From: Odontesthes bonariensis
Taxonomy: Eukaryota > Chordata > Actinopteri > Atheriniformes > Atherinopsidae
Reading direction: 5' to 3'
DNA length: 64,000 bases
Assembly (NCBI RefSeq): GCF_027942865.1
Contig: NC_134515.1
Location: 5,512,839-5,576,838, forward strand
Below, piece by piece: positions 11,043-22,100 of this stretch; position 1 is the stretch's first letter; the number at the start of each line of letters is the position of its first letter. Both the position numbers and the translations under genes were made by a program. The notes beneath the pieces were generated by a model that was not told where the DNA came from, did no database searches, and was given only the letters and a program-made list of their open reading frames with translations.

Positions 11043-11537
11043 AACATATCAAACATATTAAAACCTTTTTTTAAGTAGGGAATTTCTCATTTGGAGAGCA
11101 AACCCAAACAATGAGGCCCAGTTTTCAGCATCATGGAATCCTGGTACAGATAAAGAAAAACAGATAAATTCAGCAGCTCTGCTCATCTTCTGGTGCAGCA
11201 TGGCCTCCTTTTGTCCAGTCTTTCCCACGTCGGCCCATCAGGATCAGGAGATTAGCTGCGTCTGTAGCTGTTGGACAGCAACTAGACTTATGTAAATGCC
11301 ACGCTCCGTGTTTATTTCTAATTAAAGATAATCAATATGTGTTAAATGGAAAGGTCAGCGTGTCAGAAAGGGAATATTCTCCCTCAGTTAGTTGGTAGAC
11401 GACGGCTCTGGTGTGAGTCACAAATGACCTTTTAATGGCAGCAGATACAGGCTCTCCCTCTCTCCTCATCCCTCCATTTACCTGCTGCATTTGATACAGG
11501 AAACCATGGCAACTCCTCAGCCAGCCTCACCTCACCA
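11043..11537. other. non-coding stretch, nothing recognised
   Basis: No exon, RNA or element boundary can be supported between the fold-back element and the LINE fragment. Confidence 0.35.
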
Positions 11538-11670
11538 TTGGACTTACTCAACCCTGCCCGGTTGGCGCCGGTCATATTTAAACAACATACCAACACATGT
11601 GGGGTCCCTCCAGGGTCTGTCCTTGGCCCCATCCTCTTCACCTTCCTACTCCTTCTTGGCCAAGACATCG
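11538..11670 (+). mobile_element. small LINE reverse transcriptase fragment
   Basis: The plus strand encodes GVPPGSVLGPILFTFLLLLG, the conserved polymerase block around the usual G-V-P-Q-G-S motif (Gln here replaced by Pro). Both sides lose similarity at once, so it is a short dead fragment. Confidence 0.65.
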
Positions 11671-11823
11671 GCCGCCATAAGTCACTCGTGTCTCACACTC
11701 ACCATCCGTCTGGCTCTAAAGGTGCAGATTCTAAACGGCTGGTCCCTTGCAGTATCCCATCGCCATAAACTAGCTACTTATTTATACCAAAATCACAAAT
11801 CTTCACTTTTACACTAAATTCTG

Positions 11824-12027
11824 CTATATTTTAAAATAAATTGTTTTAGTTTTGCAAAGTGTTGTTGTAAGTGTTTGTGGCAGATTTTGATGCTTGATGA
11901 CTGATATTGGGGGCTCCCATTTAAAGCACTGGGGCTCAATGTCAGCCATTTTCACAGTCATGATGGATGACAGAGTTCCATTCAGAGCCAACGTGTTCCT
12001 GGTCTTGGTTTTATTGAGCCCCACCAT
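11824..12027 (-). pseudogene. relic of a hAT transposase C-terminal region
   Basis: The minus-strand reading contains LNKTKTRNTLALNGTLSSIM followed by a segment ending FKWEPP. This resembles the C-terminal end of hAT-derived proteins of the ZNF862 type, where an N-K-x-K-T-R-N motif lies near the dimerisation region. Only about 65 residues survive and no upstream exon or catalytic part is near. The assignment is from remembered motif shape, so it is tentative. Confidence 0.45.
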
Positions 12028-12205
12028 GGAAAAAACCCTCTCTTCATCAGCATTTCAGTGTGGCAGAACCAGGGCTCTCAAGTCTCACGCAATGAGCGTG
12101 AAACACACGCATTTCAACAAGTTCACACGCTCACATGCCATTTCTCACGCTGAGAATTGATCAACTTCGTCGCACAGAAATTCTAATGGCCTATACTATA
12201 AGGGT

Positions 12206-12540
12206 AAGGCTATTTGCACCCCTGGTACAATTAGCACTGTATGCTGATTGTACCCTGGTACAAATAGAAGTGAATGCTATTCGTACCCCGGTGCACTCAG
12301 CAATGTGTTCTATTGATACTCCGTCTGGTGGAATTAGAAGTGTATGCTATTTGTATCCCAGTGCAATTAGAAGTGTATGCTATTTGTACCCCGGTCCAAT
12401 TAGAAGTGTATGCTATTTGAACCTTGGTGCAATTAGAAGTGAATGCAATTCGTACCCCGGTGCACATGGCGATGTGTTCCATTACTGTAATACCCCCTCT
12501 GGTAAAAAATGCAATGTATGCTATTTACACCCCTGTGCAT
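12206..12540 (+). repeat. 33-bp degenerate tandem repeat
   Basis: The unit GTGCAATTAGAAGTGTATGC plus TATTTGTACCCCG is repeated with substitutions across this block. Because 33 is a multiple of three, it keeps a frame open for 140 codons (12135-12557); that reading is an artefact of the repeat. The unit resembles the CTATTTGTACCAGGGGTGCA dyad found elsewhere in the same element (about 13010 and 13585). Confidence 0.75.
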
Positions 12541-12732
12541 TTACACTGGCATATTGATCACAGAATTAAATTTTAATGCAAAATCTGCAATGGAAATGCC
12601 TCTTTTATGATACTACTCGCATTCTCATTTACAGAGCTATGATTTTTGTTTCATGGTTGCTTTGGTTATATAGCTAATAATCCTAACTTTAAGCTTAACA
12701 AAAAATGGGAGAGGTGATTTAGCATGAAACGA

Positions 12733-12793
12733 TAGCTAGTTGAACCACTGTCTCCCGTATGGAGGATTATGTCGCTATCCATTAGGCCAGAGA
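12733..12793 (-). repeat. tRNA-like relic (tRNA-Arg-like A box)
   Basis: The minus strand contains TGGCCTAATGGATA, matching the A-box region of tRNA-Arg, then a possible anticodon-arm stretch (CCTCCATACGGGAG) and a degraded B box (GTGGTTCAACTA). No complete cloverleaf can be drawn, so this is a pseudo-tRNA or SINE remnant. Confidence 0.4.
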
Positions 12794-12957
12794 TGTCCTC
12801 AGCTAAGAGTTAAGAAAGACATCTATCTTTCAATTTAAAAAGATATTAGTGCCATCAGAATTCTTCGCTTTCTGATGAAGAAAAAACGAATGTCCGCAAT
12901 GGCCTTTATGCTCACGAGCAAGCTGTTTTTGGTGATAATTCACTGGGTGTGAAGAAT

Positions 12958-12993
12958 CACAGATCTATAAAGAACCTTCTTTATAGATCTGTG
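12958..12993. repeat. perfect hairpin, 17-bp arms, 2-nt loop
   Basis: CACAGATCTATAAAGAA is followed by CC and then its exact reverse complement. Confidence 0.9.
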
Positions 12994-13203
12994 GTGTGAA
13001 TAGTGTAAGGCTATTGTACCAGGGGTGCTAATAGACATTCAGAATAATGTATGCTATTTATAGCAAAGTGTGCTATTTACACCCTGGTGCACTAGCTAAC
13101 TGTTGCAATCAAAACTTCCGTTTGAGAACTGAATTGTTTTTCAAAATGCGCGCCTTCTCTGCAGAGACGTTGGTATGCCCACTATCACTTCTCACTGCCA
13201 AAA

Positions 13204-13270
13204 CGCATCGGGCAAGAATCGAACCCGGGACTCCTCCATCTTTACCCAAAATGCTTACCACTACGCTAGT
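13204..13270 (-). repeat. second tRNA-like relic
   Basis: The minus strand has TAGCGTAGTGGTAAGC (A-box-like) and CCCGGGTTCGATTC (a perfect B-box consensus) 27 bp apart. The acceptor stem does not pair, so it is not a functional tRNA gene. It is probably a tRNA-derived SINE head. Confidence 0.45.
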
Positions 13271-13613
13271 TGATCTTATAACATATCTATGGTGTGCAGG
13301 TATGTTTATTGTCAATATGGCTGGACGTCATGATCGCGAAATTTCTAAAAACTAACAAACTGGTTGTAATGTCTTCACTGAACATCGATTATGAAAATAA
13401 AACACAATGTTTCCATCTAGTTTTTAATTGGAACAGATATTAGTGCCGAAACCTATCAGTATTTTTCACTTTCTGATGACGAAAAAACGGATGTCCGCCA
13501 TGTTTTTTTGTGCAAGCCAGCAGCTTTTATTTTGGTGTTACATCACGGGGTGTGAATAGCTCAGCTGTGTGGCCAAGGCTATTTGTACCAGGGGTGCAAA
13601 TAGACACTCCGAT

Positions 13614-13845
13614 ACTACAAACGAGTCACTGGCAGGTTACTGTGCGCTCGTACAGCTCAGAACTATAGCTCTGGTACAGCTGTCTTGATTTAGCAACCCA
13701 TCGGCAAATCACAAAATAGAATTTCTCAGCCAATCAGAAAACAGAATTTCTTGTTGCCGGGTGAGGTCTGAAATAGCTTCGCTGTACCAGAGCTATTCTG
13801 AGCTGTACGAGCACACAGTAACCTGCCATTGACTCGTTTATAGTA
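13614..13845. repeat. inner inverted repeat, ~67-bp arms
   Basis: ACTACAAACGAGTCACTGGC on to about 13680 is mirrored at about 13779-13845 with few mismatches. This palindrome is nested inside the right part of the larger element and could be a separate MITE. Confidence 0.7.
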
Positions 13846-14051
13846 TAGGCCATTAGAATTTCTGTGCGACGAAGTTGATCATTTCTCAGCGTGAGAAATG
13901 GCATGTGTGGCGTGTGAACTTGTTGAAATGCGTGTGTTTCACGCTCATTGCGTGAGACTTGAGAGCCCTGCACTTATATCTTGTCTTTTCACTGTATTAA
14001 GATCAGATTCTGCAGGTAAAATTGCAATAATAAGGTGACTTGACTTTGACT

Positions 14052-15596
14052 TGACTTGCCCAAGAAAAAATTACTTGAGACTTACTTGAGACTTGAAAGC
14101 TAAGACTTGGGACTTACTTGAGACTTGAAAGCTAAGACTTGAGACTTACTTGAGACTTGAAAGCTAAGACTTGGGACTTACTTGAGACTTGAAAGCTAAG
14201 ACTTGGGACTTACTTGAGACTGGAAAGCTAAGACTTGGGACTTACTTGAGACTTGAAAGCTAAGACTTGAGACTTACTCGAGACTTGAAAGCTAAGACTT
14301 GGGACTTACTTGAGACTTGAAAGCTAAGACTTGGGACTTACTTGAGACTTGAAAGCCAAGACTTGAGACTTACTTGAGACTTGAAAGCTAAGACTTGGGA
14401 CTTACTTGAGACTTGAAAGCCAAGACTTGAGACTTACTTGAGACTTGAAAGCTAAGACTTGGGACTTACTTGAGACTTGAAAGCCAAGACTTGAGACTTA
14501 CTTGAGACTTGAAAACTAAGACTTGGGACTTACTCGAGACTTGAAAGCTAAGACTTGAGACTTACTTGAGACTTGAAAGCTAAGACTTGGGACTTACTTG
14601 AGACTTGAAAGCTAAGACTTGAGACTTACTTGAGACTTGAAAGCTAAAACTTGAGACTTACTTGAGACTTGAAAGCTAAGACTTGAGACTTACTTGAGAC
14701 TTGAAAGCTAAGACTTGAGACTTACTTGAGACTTGAAAGCTAAGACTTGAGACTTACTTGAGACTTGAAAGCTAAGACTTGGGACTTACTTGAGACTTGA
14801 AAGCCAAGACTTGAGACTTACTTGAGACTTGAAAACTAAGACTTGGGACTTACTTGAGACTTGAAAGCTAAGACTTGAGACTTACTTGAGACTTGAAAGC
14901 TAAAACTTGAGACTTACTTGAGACTTGAAAGCTAAGACTTGAGACTTACTTGAGACTTGAAAGCTAAGACTTGAGACTTACTTGAGACTTGAAAGCTAAG
15001 ACTTGAGACTTACTTGAGACTTGAAAGCTAAGACTTGGGACTTACTTGAGACTTGAAAGCTAAAACTTGAGACTTACTTGAGACTTGAAAGCTAAGACTT
15101 GGGACTTACTTGAGACTTGAAAGCTAAGACTTGAGACTTACTTGAGACTTGAAAGCTAAGACTTGGGACTTACTTGAGACTTGAAAGCTAAGACTTGGGA
15201 CTTACTTGAGACTTGAAAGCTAAGACTTGGGACTTACTTGAGACTGGAAAGCTAAGACTTGGGACTTACTTGAGACTTGAAAGCGAAGACTTGAGACTTA
15301 CTCGAGACTTGAAAGCTAAGACTTGGGACTTACTTGAGACTTGAAAGCTAAGACTTGAGACTTACTTGAGACTTGAAAGCTAAGACTTGGGACTTACTTG
15401 AGACTTGAAAGCTAAGACTTGGGACTTACTTGAGACTGGAAAGCTAAGACTTGGGACTTACTTGAGACTTGAAAGCTAAGACTTGGGACTTACTTGAGAC
15501 TGGAAAGCTAAGACTTGGGACTTACTTGAGACTGGAAAGCTAAGACTTGGGACTTACTTGAGACTTGAAAGCTGAGACTTACTTGAGACTTGCACA
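14052..15596 (+). repeat. 32-bp minisatellite, about 48 units
   Basis: The unit is ACTTGAGACTTGAAAGCTAA plus GACTTGGGACTT, repeated without spacers for about 1.5 kb. Variants mark units: TTGAGA or TTGGGA, GGAAAG, GAAAACTAAG, GAAAGCCAAG and TTACTCG. Matching variants recur at 320 bp (14511 and 14831) and at 1024 bp (14221 and 15245), exact multiples of 32, which points to unequal exchange within the array. It is not coding. Confidence 0.95.
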
Positions 15597-16468
15597 TGTG
15601 TGACTTGGTCCCATCTCTGGACGGAGCACAACTTCCTCCAGCTGGAAAGCTCCAAAACTGACCCGGTCATCATCATCTCCTTCACTGGTCACACTGGCCC
15701 CCATCTCCTCTCCAAAACTGGACCCCCACCACACCTTCGAATCCCATAGATAAAGACGTTTTCTTCCGTTTTCATTTCATCTTCCATTTTGTGCGGGTGT
15801 CCCAACAAAGTGGAACATCACTAAATCACTCCTGAAGGATTTTCATTTGCCTAACTTGCATTTCTTCAAAGAAAAACACAAAAGCATATATTTACTCTGG
15901 ATGGCATTAGCCTGCACGACTGGGAGTAAGTTGCATCCTTAATTTGCTTGTAAAACCAGTGTAAAACAGGATCGTCCTCCTATCAGAGTGATGCATAAAA
16001 ACCTTCCTGGATGGACGACTGAAATGCATTACCAGGATGTCCCAAAAACTCCTCCAGCTGATCCAAAATGCTGCAGCTGCCATAGATGAAGAAGGACCTG
16101 AATGCAGGCAGAACACAGAACGCAGGTGGATGCAGAAAAATTAGCTTTTTTTTTTTTATTTAAACATTTATTTATTGGTTTTTCATGTTAATATAACAAC
16201 ATCCAACAATTTAAACATCCAAAACACATGGCAGTAAAGGAAATAATAATTAAATGATTAAAAAATATATAAACCAATAAATCGCAGTAATTAGTAAGCA
16301 AATTACTGTGCAATTAATATGAAATAATGAAAATAATAAAAATAAACAAGTAAATAAACACATATATAAATAAAAATATTAATAGTAATAATAATAAATT
16401 TTAAAAAGTATTCAAAATATAGGTTACAGCTTGCACTCCAAACAACAAATTAAATAATTTTCATTATC
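15597..16468. other. non-coding stretch; A/T-rich L1-like 3' flank at the right
   Basis: Around 16040-16080 a few residues of LINE reverse transcriptase (LLQLIQNAAAA) can be read on the plus strand, too little to delimit. 16140-16460 is A/T-rich and lies just downstream, in the minus sense, of the L1-like end at 16469-16618, so it is probably its 3' untranslated part. Confidence 0.4.
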
Positions 16469-16618
16469 TCATTCTCCCTCCCTCAACAGTTCCAGAAATA
16501 TCCTCCAAATATCATAAAAATCAGAAGCCCTCTTTCTAACAATATAGGTCAGTTTCTCAAGAGCCAAACTCCATGTTAAGTTATTTAACCAGTGGGTAAA
16601 AGAGGGGCAACCAACATT
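16469..16618 (-). mobile_element. L1-like LINE ORF2 C-terminus
   Basis: A 49-residue open stretch on the minus strand reads NVGCPSFTHWLNNLTWSLAL and then EKLTYIVRKRASDFYDIW...FLELLREGE before a stop at 16469. This matches the layout of the extreme C-terminus of fish L1-type ORF2 proteins (W...LEK...F...W..F). Upstream similarity is lost by about 16630, so it is 5'-truncated. It comes from a different LINE clade than the L2/CR1-like copies in the window. Confidence 0.55.
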
Positions 16619-16639
16619 CTTCCAGCATAATGCAATAAA

Positions 16640-17254
16640 CAAAGGTCAACCATTTTTCTTTCAAAATGAGCTTTTAATAAGAGTTACAAAAACAGATCAG
16701 AACAGCAGTACCAAGGATCTGGTAAATGAAAACCAACAAGCAGGAAATACATATTTTGACGGTTGTGTTTCAATCGGTGAACTAAAGCTTGGTGAGCAAC
16801 AGAGATGCAAAGGAAAGTTCATCAGAAAGCACAGAAAAGGGTGTAAAAAGGAAATTATTTTCAAGGTAAACAGGAATACAGGAGAAGCTCCAACATAAGA
16901 TGGAGCAACACAATCATATATGCAGCTTCTTTAAGGCACTTACATCGCACACAATTCAACTTGGAAAATACTTCAAGTTGTCAATAGTCAATAGGAAATA
17001 CTTCAGTGTACTAAGGTAGAAACTAAGTTAGTCAGACATATGAAATACACTTACAACAGAGAGTGAGCACATCTTCTTTGTCACACACTTTCAGAGTACA
17101 ATGAAAATATCTTATTATTCTCCCACGCAGACAGACTTTCTTAAAATCTTTTCAAGAAATAGTCCTCCAGACTTTCAGAAGGTTCCTTTCAAGGTTTTTC
17201 AGAGGAATGTGTTTTTATGTTTGTTAAAGTACTGAACACCGACCTGTGAGTCAT
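16640..17254. other. non-coding stretch, nothing recognised
   Basis: A/T-rich sequence with no supported exon. Its right part probably includes the 3' untranslated tail of the LINE at 17340-18180. Confidence 0.35.
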
Positions 17255-17339
17255 TCAAGCCTGAAAAGGCATTCGCCCTGTGTTTTTGAAAATAAAATAG
17301 AGTAACAGGGATAAAAAGAAAGCGAGCGAGCCAAGATTC

Positions 17340-18180
17340 CTAGCTAAGCTGGGAGTGAACGCCAAGGAGAAGAGATGTGTTTTGAGGAGCGAGCCTGGAC
17401 CGAGGTCCTGCCAGGAGCAGGTGGTTTGACCACCGAAGTGCCCCAGCTGAATTGTGGAGCTGTAGAAGCTCTGATAAATAAGGTGGTGCCAAACCATTTA
17501 CACATTTAAAAGCAATTAATAAAACCTTAAACTGAATCCAAGCCAGTGTAAAAGAGGCAAGGACAGGGGTAGTGTGCTCACGCCTTTTCTTTCCAGTCAG
17601 CAAGCGGGCGGCAGCATTTTGAACGACCTGCAAACGGTGCAATGCTGTCTGGTCAAGCCCAACAAACGAGGAATTACAATAATCTAAACGTGACGTAATA
17701 AAAGTGTGAATTAATCTTTCAAGGACATTTCCTGGGAGATAAGCTTTCGCTTTTGCCGACAGTCTAAGTTGAAAGAAGTTTGTCTTGACTTTATGGGATA
17801 TCTGTTTATCAAACCTAAAGTTACTTTCAAGGACAACGCCAAGGTTCCTTGCAAAAGGATGACAATGAAACTTAAGGGAGCCAATGGCACTGTCACATCC
17901 ATCTAGCAGATCTTGTTGACCAAATAAAGTTATTTCAGTTTTGCCTTTGTTCAAAGACAGAAAATTTACTTCTATCCAAGTCTGGATATCTTTAAGGCAA
18001 TCTAGTAGAGCCTGACCAGAGGCTCGCTCATTTGTCTTTAGGGGTAAATAGATTTGTACATCATCGGCAAAGCAATGAAAAGAGATGTTGTACTTTCTGA
18101 AAATGGATCCCAAGGGCAACATATATAACGAGAAGAGGAGGGGGCCTAAAACAGAACCTTGTGGAACTCCACAACTTAGT
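17340..18180 (-). mobile_element. L2/CR1-like LINE, reverse transcriptase C-terminal half
   Basis: The minus strand starts in the middle of the polymerase ([20 protein letters not shown] at about 18175-18115). It continues through the catalytic block with FADD in place of YADD (near 18060), then [10 protein letters not shown]-type sequence and [14 protein letters not shown]...[14 protein letters not shown]. One continuous reading of about 260 codons survives. The normal end is lost to a late frameshift near 17560, after the [14 protein letters not shown] block. It is 5'-truncated at about 18180. Relatives: 53040-53576 and 59838-62572. Confidence 0.85.
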
Positions 18181-18492
18181 AACTTAGTATAGGGGGGAAG
18201 TGGTTGAAGAGGTATGTTGAGTATGGGTGGTTATTGCAGTAACTACGGGCTTCAAAACATCAGTGCTGATAACAAAAACACTTTAAACATACATTTGTTT
18301 AAAAAGTTGTAAAAATCTTTCTAAAGATGGCCGCCTCGCTCTGCACGGCTCTTTTAGAGGGCCGGAGTATTACAGTAAATATGCCTACTGTATACAGCAG
18401 ATCTATCTGAGCTGAATTTTAGCCCATTCCCTGTAGGCTGTTGTTAGTATTTATGTTAGGCTGCTATCATGTTAAAATGATACAGCGCTGTC
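18181..18492. other. non-coding stretch, nothing recognised
   Basis: No feature could be supported between the LINE truncation point and the TTAA-flanked element. Confidence 0.35.
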
Positions 18493-18496
18493 TTAA

Positions 18497-18839
18497 AGGA
18501 GAACTGCTGTATTTTCAACATTAAGCTTCTTTTCTGAGTCGTCTGCAATGTTTTAGAACCCCCCTCACCGCTTTTTTGATGTTTACTGCTGTCTCTGGTA
18601 TTTGCCTAATTTTGATTCATCTCAACCTGCTTCAGAACGGCAAGTCATATGCATGTCTTAAAAGGTCCGTAAAAGCACCATAAACGTCCGTTTTCAAAAT
18701 AATCAACTCACCGGAGTGGTTACTGGTGTGCACTGGTAATCCATATCAAATTTCGTGGCGAAAAGTTGCTTCTGTCGTGTTTTATTTGGCAGCTCGACTC
18801 AGAAAAGAGGCTTAATGTTGAAAATACCGGAGTTCCCCT
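18497..18839. mobile_element. TTAA-flanked fold-back element, half copy
   Basis: It begins AGGAGAACTGC and ends AGTTCCCCT, with TTAA on both sides (18493-18496 and 18840-18843). The left arm matches the left arm of the full palindrome at 35423-36079. Most of the right arm is missing, with a junction at about 18797 (CAGCTCGA joined to CTCAGAAAAG). TTAA targets are known for piggyBac and Kolobok elements. Confidence 0.85.
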
Positions 18840-19060
18840 TTAAATGAAAACAGCTGAAATCACAAAATAAGAATAACATTAATAATGTTAGACAAAAGCC
18901 TGTTTAAAAAAAAAATTTAATTATATTTTATTCCAACATTTGTTTTGTGAACAACAATTAAGAACATTTTAATATAAAACCAAGGAAGAGTTTTAGAGCA
19001 TTAATTTTCAAGTAGAAAAAATATTTGTACCATTTGTGAAGCAATTTTTTCTTTGTTTTT

Positions 19061-19066
19061 TTTATT
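19061..19066 (-). terminator. candidate polyadenylation signal of the short-tailed receptor
   Basis: AATAAA on the minus strand, about 40 nt after the stop codon at 19106. Position and hexamer fit, but usage is inferred. Confidence 0.4.
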
Positions 19067-19105
19067 AAATTTGAAATGGTTCACTTTGATACATAAATAA
19101 ATGAG

Positions 19106-22100
19106 TTAGTCAAACGAGCACAAACCTTTAGTATAAAGTCCCAAAACTGTAAATAAGCAAAAACTGAACGGTACGGCTAAGACGTGATGGTGTCTTGAAT
19201 CGCTGCCACAGACAACATCACTGCTCGGGCTCCCTTCTTTGACCTTTTTTTGGGTTTCAGAGCATCTGTTAAAGAAGAAAAAGACATTTCCTGTTCATTG
19301 TTATGCATTTCTAATGAAGACTCGTGTCAGGCAGGGCGAGGAAATACTGCACCGCTGTACAAATAAAGCAATAAGAAGTTGAGACTGAGATAAATATCTG
19401 TGTTTAGCAGAAGCCATTTTACAGTCGTAAGCTATGAAAACAAGTTAAATCCAGTTATAAAGTCATACTTCAGAAGGAAAATCATTTATCGTTAGTGTTT
19501 TTCTCTCCTGGGCTTCTGTCTCTTCACGACACCCAACACTGTGCAGAAGTAACTGGATTCCATGTGAATAATTTAGCAGAGACTGATAGTTCAAAGTAGT
19601 TCCCACCCTCATGTGTAACATTCAAACAGACGCTGCTTTTCTCTCCTGACACAAACTAAAACCTGAATTCTGTCTGCACCACGTGGTTATGAAACCGCTG
19701 TGGGTTGATCAACATGCTGCATTTTGCAGATCAGGTTTTCCTTTGATGCCTTCTGTCGGTGCACCAGCGCTGCACACAGTGCATGCACTCCTGCAGCTTC
19801 TCTCCAGCCACACAGTCCAGCAGAAATGCAGTTTCTGCTTAATTAACACACGCCACACAGAGCCGGCTCCCCCCTCCCCTCCCCTCAGACTTCATCAAAA
19901 GGAAATTCATTTTATTGACTCTCAATCAGGCGAGATCTTTCAGGTTACCACCAATTTCATCGGTTAAATGCTGAAAAGATGTCCTCCGTCATGATTAAAC
20001 TTGGCGTTTAAAATGCCAATATTCCATCAACGTCTAAATTAACTAAAGATAATGGTTAAATAATTGGTTTTCTGTCAGTTACTTAATATTCTGACTTTAT
20101 GTCAATGGCAATCAAGCACTTTGGTGCGGTTGTGATGTCAGGCATCGGTATAGATTCAACACTTCTGTGTGACATTTAAATTTTGCTTTAGCCTGACTTA
20201 GGATAGAGTGTTTTCTTTAAAAAAAAACATAATAATTTCAAAGGTTTTTCGGGCACTAGTGGCCTTTATTTGAGAGTAGATGGCAGAGGGAGTGGGGTAA
20301 ACAGGCCCTGAAACCACTGCCGCTGTTCATGGGAGGCCAGTTTAACCAGGTGAGCTATCAAGGCCTCTTCAAACATTTCAAACCTAAACTCTGTGACAGT
20401 TCTGTTCAGTTTCGGGTGGTCACTGGAGGATTTTCAGAATCCACAAGAGCAGAAGTAGTTTGGTGAAGACATAATTCTCAGAATGACTTACAGAGTCCAG
20501 ACAGTGCAGTTCAGACCATCTGTGGAAAAGTGGCCCGGCTGACAGTCTTCACACACCGTGTCGTTTCTGGAGCTTCCTGAAAAAAAAGAAAAAAAAAAGA
20601 CAAATTCTTACCAGAACCCACATTTCCAGAAAACCCTTTGAAATACTCTGATGTTAAACGTTCTCACCGGGTTCTTTTATCCTCTGTCCCGCTGCGCAGC
20701 CGGAGTGCTTCTCTGCCCAACTACATCCTGCATTATCTCCCAAAGTCTGGCAGAAATATCCACTTAAAACGTCACAAACTGTGTCAGATGTCGTCGTACA
20801 CTCCTGCCTGGCAAACAAACCTTGGTCTAAAAAAGAGAAAAATCAGGGATTATTTTAGTTTTTCCGGTTTGTTAGACGTGAGTTTCATCGAGCTCCTTCC
20901 ACGTGAGCGTACCTGAGGCGCACGAAGTGCAGGTGAAACACTTTCTCAGACCGTTGGGTTTGTTCATGAAGGTGCCCGTCTCACAGCTGCTGCACTTTGT
21001 CCCAGACTGCACTGTGCAGTCTCTGCTGACGAACGTTCCTGCCCGACACGGCACAAAGATCACGTCAGAGCAGCTCCAAGGCCTTTCTCAAACAATGTTG
21101 GATCATTAACAACATTACTGCAGCTAAATTTTAACTGGGAAGTCAGTTTGACTTAAGTGTTTTGTACATATTTCATATTAATTATTTTTTGTATATTTTT
21201 ATGCTGCTTTTATACAGATTTTCCTGTGTTGGGTCTATCTGCCCTGCTGTCATACAAATTATTTTCTATTCTATTTTCCATTATTCTCACATCTTCCTTA
21301 CTTAATAAATCAGCCTTGGTGATGATGATATTGTCACGTTCATGGGGTTTTCCCCGTGTTTTTAGTCCTGTGTTTTCATGTTTTAGGTTATTTCGTGTCT
21401 TAGTTTTTAAGTTCATGTTTCGTTAAGTTTTGCCATTGTTTTTCCCCCACTTCCCATGTTCAGGTCATTAGTTTCATTCACTTCACCTGCCCATTGTCAT
21501 CAGCTGCACCCATTTACCAATCACTCTGTTCAGAATTTAGTTTCCTGACCTCTGTTTGAAACCGCATACTACTCCTACTGCTCCTACTAACTTTTTGAGT
21601 TAGTATGCGAGTTTGAGTAAGCGAGAAGTTCCCGGATGCATACCAGATTCTCCTAAATGTTGGGTATGCATCATGAGGTTACTACTCATACTCAAACTAC
21701 CCAAGATGCAACGTAATGGACGTCGCCGATCGTCATTTCCTGTCAAAACGGCAATTTCAAGCTAGCTACAACGAGGGTAGGTTCACTTCCTGTTTTCAAA
21801 ACAAAAGCACCAATTGTATCATAAAGGCTTTCCCTATGATAAAAGGCAACGGGTATTTTATTTTGTGAAAATAACAGGAAGTGCGTTGCTCACTGCGGCT
21901 AGCTTTAGTAGCGCCGAATTCGTGGGAACAAAATGGTAAATAGCCGGTATTTTGTCAGGTTTTCAACACGTTGGGGATCTAAACGACTACTTTCTCACCT
22001 GAAAATGTTTCAAATGTTGCTAAAGTTTACAGAGTTTAGAGCTTAAGGGAAATCAGCTTCAGGCCGGCTGATTTCGGCTCGGGCAGGAGCGAGATGCATT

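Larger units (their letters stand above)
12070..13970. mobile_element. large element with ~130-bp terminal inverted repeats
   Basis: The left end (CAGGGCTCTCAAGTCTCACG, on to about 12200) reappears in reverse complement at about 13840-13970, ending GAGAGCCCTG. Between the arms lie a 33-bp tandem repeat, two tRNA-like relics, a perfect 17-bp-arm hairpin (12958-12993) and an inner palindrome (13614-13845). No transposase ORF is seen and no clear target duplication: the 8-bp flanks do not match. It is a non-autonomous DNA transposon of undetermined class. Confidence 0.8.

Noticed and set aside
12135-12557. 140-codon ORF with repeated segments
   Set aside because: The frame stays open because the underlying tandem repeat is 33 bp. 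The reverse strand is open too, and there is no start context, signal peptide or second exon.
13204-13270. tRNA gene on the minus strand
   Set aside because: A and B boxes are present but the acceptor and D stems do not pair, so it is a relic.
14052-15596. Regular 32-bp repeat array resembling a CRISPR
   Set aside because: Units are directly adjacent with no unique spacers, and the genome is vertebrate. It is a minisatellite.
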